Part shown: positions 54,822-64,000 of the stretch, piece by piece | Position numbering within the stretch: the first letter of the stretch is position 1 | How the letters are laid out: the number at the start of each line of letters is the position of its first letter | Origin: Amborella trichopoda | Lineage: Eukaryota; Streptophyta; Magnoliopsida; Amborellales; Amborellaceae | Direction of reading: 5' to 3' | Length of the DNA stretch: 64,000 nucleotides | Assembly: GCF_000471905.2 (NCBI RefSeq) | Contig: NW_006495778.1 | Location: 914,563-978,562 of the forward strand | Translations under genes and position numbers: made by a program | The notes under the pieces: model-generated | What the model was told of the DNA's origin: nothing | Seen by the model: only the letters and a program-made list of their open reading frames with translations | Database searches by the model: none

Positions 54822-57439
54822 TCATTTTACACAACTCATCCGGCAATGTGTTGCTCGGGATGTGTGTCCTGGCGAGGACCTTTTTGATCTGGGCTCTGTG
54901 TACTGGTGAATTGGCAAGCAGCTCCAAGATGGAGATTTGAGACTGGATCTTCCCGAGATGATCCGATAGATCATAGGTAGGTGCAAATCCTTGATTTCTT
55001 TGTTCGGTTCGTGATCTGCGATCCCTGCTGGTTGTCTAGCTTTCAAGATGTTTCCCATTCTTTCATCGAGGGTATCAGCCATCAATTGAATGGATTTGAA
55101 CACTTGGTCTCTTTGGGTAAGGGAATCAACCTCGATAGCCTGAAGCTCGATAGGGCGAGCTCTAGCGAGAGCATTGGGAGACTTTGGGGTGTTGGCCCCT
55201 TGTTTGGAAGATGATCCCTTTTAGTTGATCATGACTATATCGATCTCTAGTGTGTCATCTTAGTCATATCGGTCCCACTTGGGAAGGTTATTGAGGTCCA
55301 GAGATGAAGGGTTTCCTCTTAGAAGGCTCAAAAGATCTTCTTCAGACTCTTGAAAGTGATGATCACAAGCAAATATGAATTGACTGGGATCATCTTCTTC
55401 GTCTCTACTCTCAATCATGTGAATGACGACGTTCTCTTTTAGTTGTCTTGAGCTTCTGACTTTCCGGTCGTTGTGACCATATATTTAGGGAGAGGATTTG
55501 TGAAGATACTCATCTTTTGATTAGGCTCTTCGACAGGTTGATTTTTTGGTACAACAGTGATATCCCCCCTATTGATTAACCCTTGAATCACCCGTTTCAA
55601 ATATAAGCAGTTTTGAGTATCATGAGCATGGTTTTGATGCCATTTACACCACTTGCTCTTATCCGTGACTTGAAATGGTGGTTCAAATGGTGGTGGGAGG
55701 TAAACCATACTTCTAGCTAAGAGTAATTCCAACACTTTTTCTAATGGGTCTTTGAGAGGGGTGAAATTATCCTCTCGCCTTTGATTCTTATTTTGAGTGT
55801 TGGCTTTAGGTTGACCCCTTCAATTTTGGTTCTGATTGTTGCATTGAGCAGTTGAACCTTGAGCAGGTCCTTTAGCAATAATCTCATTAACCTGAACGGA
55901 AGCATTTCCCTTGTTATTGTTTTTGTTCTTATTTTGGGGCGTTGTTATCAGTTTAATGTCAATCCTGGTGTTGACGGGTGTCCCTCAGGCCCTTTCATGT
56001 TGCGCCACTCTCTCAATCATGAAGTCAAAAGAGTGGGGGATAAGACCTTGGCTGAAGAAGGTCATGTATTCAGGAGCGGCATTCTCTAAGAGTGTGAAGA
56101 TTTTGGCTGGGTTCGTAAGTGGACATTCTATGACCCGCATCGCCACCTCGCGGAATCGACCGATGAATATTAGAAGGATTTCCTGGGTTTTGTTTCGTTG
56201 CACTGAGATCGCCCAGAGAGAGAGGTCTTGGTGTCGACCCGCGGTAGTGAGAGACAAATAGGTTGAACATTTAGTATGGTTTATGTGTGATTGAGTGGAC
56301 ATTGTTCTCCGATGCCAGCTCAAGGCCTCGTCGGTCAGTGTTTGCAAAAATATGGCCTTCAGCTGGTTAGGCCTGTCTCGCAAAGCTCAACGGAGAGGAG
56401 GTACGCGTTGACATGAGTATCAGGATCGCTCTTCCCAATGAACTTGTTTCTAAATTCGGAGAAGAAAAATTCTAGTAGAAGGTCTTCCATGCCTCTAAGG
56501 GTCTCATGAACATAAGCCTTCGGGGGTAGGATTTCATGCATGTCCATTCTTACAAGCATATCTTACATTGCTTTTACGGTGCCTTCGTATTGAGTATTTG
56601 ACATGACACTAGGCCCACCGGTCGGTAGGTCCCCAAGCATAGACTGATGAGTCGAGACTTGGGGTACATGTTAGCTTGCATGGGCCTGAGATTGATGAGC
56701 CGTAGTCACCGGGGCGATTGATACATTTGCATCTGAGGGGCATACTGACCCATAAGTGTCGCCAACGGTTGCGAAAATTGCACGGTTTGTTGGACAGGAG
56801 AACAAGAGGGACCGTTTGAAGAATCAGCTGACTCGGTTGTGCTAAGGGTTGACGTATGCCATTGAGTTAGTTTGGGATCGACCTGTAAGCTAGGGCATGA
56901 ACAATGTAACCTAGGTCAACTAGACTTTTAAGGGCAGCTTGGACACCCATCTCGCTTAAGGGTCAATTTGGGTCGACACCTCTGCTTCGTACAATGTTCA
57001 GGACATCATGAGATGTACTATGGTGGCTTAAGGTCGGGTTAGATCCCCTAGACCTAGGTGGGCCTTGGTTTTGAGATTGCTGAGCCCTAGGGTTATCTTG
57101 GTTTGAGTTATGGGAATTGGCGTTTGATATTGCGTGAACATGTTCCCTCACTTAACTCCTACTTTGGTTGTTTAAGAGCCCTTGCAGAACAACTTGGACC
57201 CCTTGACTATTCAAAGTCTTTCGGGCTGAACTAGCTTTTCGGACCACACAGATCTCAGGATTAGGAGTGGACCCGTGTGACCCTACCTCTAATTGAAGAC
57301 CTGGGTGTTGGATAATGGACTGACCTGAGTTCTGTCGATAATCCCAAGGGATCACAACGTATAGTTCCCTAGGTTTGGGAAGGTTAGGCTTAGAGTCGGT
57401 CGTGGAGCGATCATCATAGTCACCTTGAGTGACCGACAT
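54822..57439 (-). pseudogene. Gag of element E
   Basis: N-terminal frame 57439-57152 (MSVTQGDYDDRST..; Pro/Ser/Gln-rich), then 57151-56963. The retrotransposon-gag (capsid) domain follows in 56559-56359 (EFFFSEFRNKFIGKSDPDTHVNAY) and 56383-55985 (QLKAIFLQTLTDEALSW, RFREVAMRVIECPLTNPAKI, APEYMTFFSQGLIPHSFDFM). A zinc motif of CHHC type (WCKWHQNHAHDTQNC) is in 55735-55439. The last part (55103-54822) joins to protease. ATG at 57437-57439 is the likely start. Frameshifts separate the pieces. Confidence 0.82.
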
Positions 57440-57469
57440 GGTGATTGCTCTTGGCGGGTTTCTAGAATC

Positions 57470-57980
57470 TAGACTTAGGTAAGGTCTAAACTAGATGACT
57501 TAGAACAAAACTAGCCTGACTCTAGGGGCGAAACCCTAACTAAGACCTAGGCTAAGACTAGATCGGAATCTAGACTTCTTAGACTCAATGGGTTTTGGTT
57601 AAGGCCCTGAACTAGGGTAAACCTAGTCTAGCACTAGAGGCAACTCTAAGCTTAGACTTATGCTAGAACCTCGACTAAGGCCTAGACTAGATAGGTACGA
57701 GTCTCGGCTCGGACCAAGAGTGGATCTAGGTTCGGACCTAGGTATAAGCCTGGTTCGGACCTAGACTGAGCTGGGTGCAAGCCTAGGCTTGGACCTAGAG
57801 GGCTGTGAAGTTCAGATCTGGTGTGGACCCAGACTGGATCAAGGTTGGTTTAGGTATGAGCCCTTGGCTTGGACCAAAAGGGGGCCAAGGTTCAGACCTG
57901 GGTGTGAACCTAGTTCGGACCTGGGCTAGGCTGGGTATAAGCCTGAACTTAGACCTAAAGAGTTCAACTTGGACCAAAAG
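57470..57980. repeat. CTAG-rich degenerate repeats in the leader of E
   Basis: Words such as CCTAGACTAG, GACCTAGG and CTTGGACC recur every 20-40 bp on the plus strand, with no constant unit length. Probably an old, expanded simple array. Confidence 0.6.
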
Positions 57981-58890
57981 AGCGTCCGGACTGAGATTTA
58001 AAATTAACCAACAAAAATAAGCAAGCACATCACATGAAAACTTTTGACCTAGATTATAGGTAGGTTTGGCTTGAGAGTGGGTTCCTAACTATTGAAATAC
58101 AGCTAGGCTGATATAGGTCCCCACATAGGTCTTGGACTCCTGTTATAGGACGTTCACCAGGTCCTACTATATGCGAAGTTGCTTTGAGGCATAGGGTTAC
58201 TGAGGGCCGCTCACAGTTAAAGTTATACGAATCCCAATTGCCTCGACTCTCAAAGCTAGGTTCCCCTCACGCCATTAACGCGAAATTTGGGGGTTTTCAA
58301 ATATTTGTTTGTTGGTTTTTCGGGCATTGTGTGCTGAAGTGTATAACGAAGCACGCAAGAAAAATAAAGTGGCAAGCAGGCAGGCACACCATGCCATGAA
58401 GAAATAAAGTAAGCGCTTGGCACTAATCATGCCTAGCAATGTGCGCTTCGAGACGAGGCTCGCTTAAAGCACAGTATAGATGGAGGCATAAGCAACTCCT
58501 AAGAAGGTATAGTCAAAATAGTGAAACCAAGCACAGTCTGTGCTAAGTCCAGCATGGCCCGAGTCGAGGGTGACGACTCGAATGAGACACGGTTTTGGGA
58601 GGGTGCAAGCAACCCTCAATGTATTTTTTCTTATTTTTAAATTCTATTATTTTATTATTTTTTATTATCTTTTTAAATTTAAACTAAACATGGTGAAAGA
58701 AGGGAAAACATGATTTCAATCAAAATTAACAAACTATAATAAAATCAGAAAGCCAGAAAAAGGACAGACCAATTTGAAGCAAAAAAAAAATTTATATTTT
58801 TAAAAATTTTATTCTGAGCCAAACTTTGGTGAACAAGAAGCAAAAATCCCATGAAAGAGGCCTGTGAAATTATTTGGGACAACTGCAACT

Positions 58891-59068
58891 AGGCGACANN
58901 NNNNNNNNNNNNNNNNNNNNNNNNNNNNNNNNNNNNNNNNNNNNNNNNNNNNNNNNNNNNNNNNNNNNNNNNNNNNNNNNNNNNNNNNNNNNNNNNNNNN
59001 NNNNNNNNNNNNNNNNNNNNCACTACTGGTGTCGCCCTTGCATGCTGGGCGACACTACTAGTGTCGCC
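58891..59068. repeat. GGGCGACAC dyads flanking an assembly gap
   Basis: An arm (AGGCGACA, 58891-58898) runs into the N run; CACTACTGGTGTCGCCC follows at 59021-59037, and a nearly perfect copy, GGGCGACACTACTAGTGTCG, at 59047. The gap therefore sits inside a dyad cluster. The two sides may be the halves of one or more copies. Confidence 0.8.
58899..59020. other. Assembly gap (122 N)
   Basis: Run of undetermined bases. Both edges are halves of the palindromic dyad, so the break may have come from collapsed or unsequenced repeats with strong secondary structure. The true length is unknown. Confidence 0.98.
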
Positions 59069-59350
59069 AAAAAAAATATATGTTTTTTATTTTATTTTTA
59101 TATTTTCTTATGAATTTTTATGAAATAAGGTTACAACAAACTTGCAAAAGCAGGGAAAACAATATTTATGATGAAATAATTTAAAATAAAGTAAAACAGA
59201 AAAGTGGAGATATAACCGACTTGTATTAAGTAAAATATTTGTTTTGTATTTTTAAAACTTTTATTTTGATCTAAAATTTTTTGAGCAGTCACAAGAGAGT
59301 CCCTGAAACAAGACTGCAAAGTTTCAAAATATTATAAAACTTCTAAATTT

Positions 59351-59402
59351 GGGCAACACAAGGAGCGTCGCCTTGGACCTGAGTGGCACTGGTGGGTCGC
59401 TC
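59351..59402. repeat. GGGCGACAC-type dyads near the PBS of E
   Basis: Two degenerate copies, GGGCAACAC..GCGTCGCC (59351-59372) and GAGTGGCACTGGTGGGTCGCTC-like (59381-59402), about 120 bp downstream of the PBS in element sense. Confidence 0.75.
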
Positions 59403-59524
59403 AAGATAGACAAGGTTTTGCAGCACCGAACCCCAGGTCCTGGTCACAGTTAGTTTTTTATGACTGAAAATAGTAAAAAAAGTGAATAAAACACGTGTTT
59501 TGGTGCTTGGATCAAGCTCTAAAT

Positions 59525-59541
59525 GCCCCACGGTGGGCGCC
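59525..59541 (-). other. Primer-binding site of element E (tRNA-Lys)
   Basis: On the minus strand GGCGCCCACCGTGGGGC, 17 contiguous bases complementary to the 3' end of plant tRNA-Lys(CUU) as I recall it (GCCCCACGGUGGGCGCCA). One extra base sits in the CCA-pairing part (TGGGCGCC for TGGCGCC). It lies four bases from the LTR end at 59546. It fixes the minus orientation of E. Confidence 0.85.
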
Positions 59542-59545
59542 CAAT

Positions 59546-60717
59546 TGTTTACGATGAAAATCAGATAGATATTTTGATGAAGATCTCTCGAATTTTGATA
59601 CCTTAAACTGATGAAAAATATGTGATAGAGAAACTAGGACAAATCGAATTCAGATCTGAGGCCAAATATGCCCGAAAATGAGCAGATCCGCTTGCAGATC
59701 TGTGGCAGAGCCAACGTGATCCAAAATACTAAAACACGATTTCAAAGCAGTGAACAGATCAAAATAATAAAAGTAAGATCAAAACAGTAAAAGAAGAGGA
59801 AAGAAAGAGGAAGAAACAATACCAAACCGAGCTGGATGGCCCAAGACTCCCGAGCCGGATGGCCTGGGACTCCCGAGCCTTCGAGGACTCGCCCGTATCA
59901 GAACCAGCATCCTCTTTGCCTCTCTGATTCGAATGTTGACCAGAAAATATCTGGTGTAAAAGGGTTGGTGTGCCCTAAGGATGGTTTAGAACTAGGGTTG
60001 TTGTGCCCTAGAGATTTAAGGTTTTCAGGCTTAGGCTTATTGTTAGGTTTTTTCTCAGCTAACTCTTTCTTTTGCAGATGTCCCTCCTTTTTTTCTACGG
60101 CCACAAAAATTAGCTTTATAAAGACCAATGATCTATTAGAAAGGGCATCTTTTCATAACCAACAGATCCTCATGCTAAAAATTTTAATTTTTGGGATCCA
60201 GATCTGGGCGACACGGGTGGTGTCGCAAGAGCGACACGCTTAGTGTCACCCAAACAAAATGGTAAAAAATCACATTAAAAGATAGGAAATCAACTCCTAG
60301 AAGGAAAATTCCAATTTGGGGCAAAAGGGGTTGGGCGACACCACTGATGTCCAGTGTTGCTCATGTCTGGGAAACACCACTCATGTCGCCTAGTCTGGGC
60401 TTAGCAACACTGCTAAAGTCTCCCAAAGCAAATGTTGTCCAAATTGAAATCTGTCTCTTTAAGTGTGTTCCTTAGCCTCTTGTGAAGCTCTCAGAGAATA
60501 GTTGGGTCAAAAAGGATTTTTCTACTATTTTTAATGATTTTTTGCTAAAACAGGGTGTCTGTAGGATTCTGGGTCAAAGCAGGGTTTCTGTAGGGTTTTG
60601 GGTAGGCAGATTGGTTTTGGGTCTGTGTGAACTATGGATTTGGGTTTACTAGGATAGTGTGGTCTTGAGGGTTCAAGAAACCATAGAATTTTCCATATTT
60701 AAAATGGAGTGTCTACA
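59546..60717 (-). repeat. 5' LTR of element E (1172 bp)
   Basis: Ends TGTTTACG and GTGTCTACA on the plus strand, as in the 3' LTR. It has a 26-bp tandem duplication at about 59832-59880 and roughly 70 extra bases near 60460-60530 that the 3' LTR lacks. TATA at 60113-60122. Dyad clusters at 60206-60251 and 60333-60424; the first group is not present in the 3' LTR in the same form (there GAGCGCCC only). Confidence 0.92.
60206..60424. repeat. GGGCGACAC dyad clusters in the 5' LTR
   Basis: GGGCGACACGGGTGGTGTCG and GCGACACGCTTAGTGTCACC at 60206-60251, then three degenerate copies at 60333-60424 (GGGCGACACCACTGATGTCC, GGAAACACCACTCATGTCGCC, TTAGCAACACTGCTAAAGTC). The second group matches 44539-44700 of the 3' LTR. 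Confidence 0.8.
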
Positions 60718-60722
60718 GGCAA
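60718..60722 (+). other. Target-site duplication, right copy (GGCAA) of element E
   Basis: Pairs with GGCAG at 43800-43804, 4 of 5 bases identical. Sequence after it continues the leader of F. Confidence 0.7.
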
Positions 60723-61611
60723 ACCATTTACTGCGACTACCCGAGCACACGAGATACGACCCCCTTGTCGTCCCTCTCTACACATACATGCTCACTCTGT
60801 GAGAGGTGGTCATAAGGCCATTCCCTCATGCACACAAGCTCACAGTACTCAGCCTCTTAAGGCTAGACCTCCTACTGGAGCCCGGATCGACCCCCTAGTC
60901 ATCCGGAATCCTTCTGCGAGCCACCCTCAAAGACTGCCCCGAGCTTCCGACCGAAAGGTCATTGGCGACCGTCTCCTCCCCTGATCATCCCTTCTCCTCC
61001 GGTCGAACCACTCAAGACCTGATACTCAAAGGTATTCCCTAAGAGTTCGCTCTTGCAATCCCCTCATTAGACTCGTTGGGCCTTTGGAGCTCACAAAAGA
61101 GCTCAGGGCAAGACTCCCTTTAGTGATGAGGTCCTCCATCCCCCATCTCTCCCTAAGCCAAGACTGAAGCCCAGACTGACTGTTGTTCCTGGCTCGCATC
61201 CCTTGCCTCACCCCCATGGAGACGACCCTGACATGTTTGAAAAGGGCTGACTGTTCACCATCACGGTCCCAGTCTCGGTTCTAGAGGGAAGTATACCAGA
61301 ACTTGAGGGCTAAGCATGACAAAGGCATGCAAATCATATCGAGGGAAAGACCCAACACGTTCAGGGCAAGTAAATTTCTGGACCCCCTGGCTAAGAACCC
61401 TTTACCCACTACAGGCAGCAGTAGAGCCTGAGATGGGAAAGCCAGAATCCTCCATGGTTGTTAGTGTTCTAGTAGACGACCCAACCCTGTAGGCCCTACG
61501 GTCCCAAGATCGTCACGAACCAGTCCTCACCTCGTCTGCGTACAGGGCTCGACCTCATTCGGGGCATGTCGAACCCCTACTGACCGATCTATTGCACTTA
61601 GTCTGACAAGC
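60723..61611 (+). other. Second part of the leader of element F
   Basis: Continues the family-1 leader: CCCGAGCACACGAG, CTCTGTGAGAGGTGG, CTCTTAAGGCTAGA and GTCATCCGGAA match C at 25930-26090 (GAGCACACAAG, GTGTGAGAGATAGG, CTCTTAAGGTAGA, AGTCACCCGGAA). The end (61490-61600) matches C at 26640-26720 (TCGTCG..AACC.GTCCTCAC and GGGGCATGT). The 91-codon frame here is not kept in C. Confidence 0.7.
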
Positions 61612-62526
61612 ATGCAAGAGATCGACTTCCTTGAGGAGGGAGTCAGCATGATGGTCGTCGAGCAATTTAATGATGAGGCAGAAGATTGTCTGACTCGACT
61701 TGAGGGTATGATAGCCCGAGCAATGCAAAAGCTTGAATTGATGGAAAGTGCCCAGTCCCTTAAGAATTTATCTCACCATGAGGCCAATTCTCCATAGCTC
61801 CCCATCCGGCTGGGGAAGCACCAAGGCAGCCTCTTCCTCCTAGCTTTCATGGCCACTCTTCCCCTCATCAAGTCTCACAGGCGGACATCGATGCAATGGT
61901 CAGTCATAGCTTGCAGAGCAGGTAGATCTCGGGCTTGTAAGATACTGCCCCATACCACAAGCCCTATCCCTCCTACATTGGCAAGATTGCATTTCCCCCC
62001 AACTACTAGAAGGGGAGACTCCCTGTCTTTAACGACACGAGTTCCCCTCACCATCATATCTCTCACTTTATTTGGGCATGTCAAGAGACAACTGTTGATG
62101 GGAGATTTCTCCTCCATCAGTTTGTTGAAACTCTCGACGGGCCGGCATTCAAGTGGTATGCCCGGCTTCCCCCAAACTCAGTGCAAACCTGGGAAGAGAT
62201 GGAAGAAGTGCTATAAGCACTTCTACGAAGTCAAAAGAGAAGTCAAAGCTATTGAGCTTCTCACAATGACCCAGGGTCCGAATGAGCCGATTGATCAATT
62301 CATTGCAAGATGGAGAGATCTGGCTGCGCACCAGACCACCCCTATGCTTGAGATTGATGTTGTTCAGACATGTGTATGCAACATGCGGCCGGAGATCTCC
62401 CTGCTTGTCGAGGCTTCAAACCCTACTGATATATCAGATCTGATCTTTAAGGTAGTCCGTATTGAAATCCTCTATAAGCATCATGGCAGGCCCCAGGGAC
62501 AATCATCAAACATGGGAAACAGCTGA
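61612..62526 (+). pseudogene. Gag of element F (N-terminal and capsid part)
   Basis: First piece 61612-61797 (acidic N-terminus with LTRLEGMIARAMQKLELM, helix-like, matching NRFEVMMQSILENM in C). The capsid part is in two frames: about 61890-62215 (SHSLQS.., FPPNY.KGRLPVFN, FLLHQFVETLDGPAFKWY) with stops, then 62160-62526 (FYEVKREVKAIELLTM, IDQFIARWRDLA, CVCNMRPEISLLVEASN). The wording is collinear with gag of C. Disrupted by several stops and at least one frameshift. Confidence 0.82.
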
Positions 62527-64000
62527 AACTCTGGTAATTCTCACCCCAACGCTTAGGGTAATCAGCAGAGAGGGATGATCAGCACCGCTGTCATCGTATC
62601 TGATCCCAAGAAGGCCTCTCCCCAACCTTGAATTTCTCCAAAGGGGTGAACCCCATGAACAGTCAAGGGAGACCTCAACCAAGTCAGCAACAACCCCAAT
62701 CTTACAATAAGGTGCCCCCACCTCCGAACCTTTATGGAAAATAATATGGGGCAGAAAAGAGAAACAAGGTATATTTCTTTGATAAGGAGTGGGTCCCGAT
62801 CCTACTCCAGATGTTAATAGAACAACAAATGCTCACCTTGCCTGAGATGAAGAAGCCAGAAGAAGCGGATCTTATCACCCACAAGAATTATTGTGTCTAT
62901 CATAGAATGTTGGGGCACCCTGTTTAGGAGTACTTCACACTCAAAGACCACATTCAGGACTTAATCCAAAAGGGGCAAATACAGCTCAACAGTCTTAAGA
63001 AAGGGCAGCTGAGGCATCCCACATGGTAATGGTTCACGAGGAACACAAGCCAAAAGAATATCTTTATGAACTACCACCATACCTTCTTCAGGCAATGTTT
63101 TGTATCATGATGAAAGTAGGGGTCATCGCACCGTGGCCATCAAGACAGCCCAGATGCATTGCTCAAGGGACTGAGCATCTCTAGTGCTTATACCACCAGA
63201 TACGTGGCCTTGATCTGGATATGTGCTTCCCCTTCCAAGACTTAGTGACGGAGAAGGTGTGAAGAGGGTACTTCACTGCCCACAACCCAAAAGATGATGT
63301 TCAAGCCTTTGAGTTGCCAACACACGAAATCACTCAGATCCAGACCTCCTGTGATGGTGCGCTGCCTTGATTTTCTAGTTGGGGCGAACCCTCCACTTCC
63401 TAACCATGGAAAATCTATCGAGGATGGAGTAGGATGAAATCCATGATAAGGGACGGGGTTCGCCAAACAAGGAAAGCTCCAAATCCTCATGAACCTAGTG
63501 AGCCTACGCCTGCCAAGCAAAGAGGTAAGAGAAGATGAGTACCGAGGGCTGCTCGTCGAAGGAGTAGAACCCTTCAACCGCCAACTGAGGCAGAGTTCCC
63601 TGAGCCCATTCCTCCATTACCGACATTGCGGGATTTCTTCCCTGAGTCAGTCGCTTTTGACAACCAAGACCCGCAACCCGGTCAAGAGGGCATTCTTAAG
63701 CATCCCTTTGCTCAGGTTCCCAATATGTCTGATAAGGGTGACGACATTAAAATCACCCCCCAGTGGTCCAAGAAGGGTAAAGACCTAAAAGATCCCTTGT
63801 GCACGTCTAAGTTCGGTGACGACATTAAAAGCTACATGGTTCGGTCCAACGCGAGTGATGACCCTCAAAGCTCTCTCCCTTCTTCTTCTTCTGTCCCTGA
63901 CTCCTCTCTTCCTTCCTTCTTCTTCTTCTTCTGTCCCTAACTCCTCTCTTCCTTCTTCTTCTTCTTCTAACACATTTTTTTGCAGGTCTGACTTTTGAAA
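62527..64000 (+). pseudogene. Gag C-terminus and gag-pol linker of element F
   Basis: A zinc motif YCVYHRMLGHP at about 62888 (matching YCAYHRKVGHP of C), followed by a stop where the last Cys would be and TLKDHIQDLIQKGQIQLNSLKKG. The linker follows with QVPNMSDKGDDIK and PQWSKKGKDLKDP (63710-63790), matching B at 20189-20001. It ends at the window edge in a run of TCTTCTTCTTC (63880-63970). RT should lie to the right, outside the window. Confidence 0.7.

Larger units (their letters stand above)
57440..59524 (-). other. Leader of element E
   Basis: Between PBS and gag, about 2.1 kb. The section 57470-57980 has many imperfect copies of TAGACTTAGG / GGTTCGGACCTAGG / GGACCAAAAG words, a degenerate array of roughly 20-40 bp spacing rich in CTAG. 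Dyads of the GGGCGACAC type are at 58891-59068 and 59351-59402. The gap lies here. No leader ORF recognised. Confidence 0.65.
43805..60717 (-). mobile_element. Element E: complete family-2 Tat-type LTR retrotransposon (16.9 kb)
   Basis: The only element here with both LTRs (43805-44915 and 59546-60717), a PBS (59525-59541), a PPT (44916-44932) and a target duplication. Minus-strand order: 5' LTR, leader (59524-57440), gag, protease, linker, RT, RNase H, second RNase H, integrase (stop at 50115-50117), 3' noncoding region with an antisense PMD pseudogene, PPT, 3' LTR. In the first 300 bases the LTRs differ by roughly one base in ten by eye, so the insertion is old. It is nested in F. Confidence 0.92.
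39836..64000 (+). mobile_element. Element F: family-1 retrotransposon interrupted by element E
   Basis: Plus-strand parts: 5'-truncated LTR (39836-43094), PBS (43098-43115), first part of the leader (43116-43804), then element E (43805-60717), then the rest of the leader (60718-61611), gag (61612 to about 63000) and linker to the window end. Removing E joins CTGCTCGAGGCA to AACCATTTACTGCG and restores collinearity with the leader of C at about 25905. Pol and the 3' LTR would lie beyond 64000. Confidence 0.85.

Overview
The window is nuclear DNA of a plant and is made almost entirely of decayed, nested Ty3/gypsy LTR retrotransposons of the Tat/Ogre group. The plant assignment rests on three things: polyproteins with a second, archaeal-like RNase H between RNase H and integrase (the mark of the plant Tat clade), a primer-binding site matching plant tRNA-Lys(CUU), and a captured plant-mobile-domain (PMD) gene. 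I found no host gene, rRNA, tRNA gene or CRISPR array. Nothing here fixes the species. One 122-base run of N lies at 58899-59020.

Two element families are present. Family 1 has LTRs of about 3-4 kb that end in ..CCTAACCA, a PBS starting TGGCGACTCC or TGGTGACTCC, and LTRs carrying long pyrimidine-rich (sense strand) tracts and private minisatellites. Family 2 has 1.1-1.2 kb LTRs (TGTAGACA..CGTAAACA on the sense strand), a tRNA-Lys PBS and a PPT ending GGGGCAAC.

Layout: 1-1188 is AT-rich DNA without genes. Element A (1189-7832, minus, family 1) is an LTR plus 3' noncoding DNA. Element B (7833-22250, minus, family 1) has a 3' LTR, a long 3' noncoding region with repeats, then integrase, second RNase H, RNase H, RT, linker and gag, and no 5' LTR. 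Element C (22251-28902, plus, family 1) has a 5' LTR, PBS, leader and gag, and is cut by the next LTR. Element R3 (28903-33350, minus, family 1) has an LTR and 3' noncoding DNA fused to element D (33351-39835, minus, family 2 pol and protease). Element F (from 39836, plus, family 1) has a 5'-truncated LTR, PBS and leader, is interrupted by element E, and resumes at 60718-64000 with leader and gag. Element E (43805-60717, minus, family 2) is the only element with both LTRs. It is about 16.9 kb, flanked by a near-perfect 5-bp target duplication (GGCAG/GGCAA), and nested in the leader of F.

The coding regions all have stops, frameshifts or lost catalytic residues, so no element here looks autonomous. 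The most interesting content is non-coding or antisense. (1) Element E carries many copies of a roughly 23-bp dyad, GGGCGACAC-N5-GTGTCGCCC, in its LTRs, leader, 3' region and in an antisense intron. (2) E carries, on the opposite strand, a decayed PMD gene with a recognisable 281-bp intron. (3) Both families have arrays of an ACGTC..GACGT dyad between the LTR and integrase, and the R3/D chimera joins exactly within such an array. (4) Each family-1 LTR has its own minisatellite downstream of a conserved TGGGCC-TATA core promoter.
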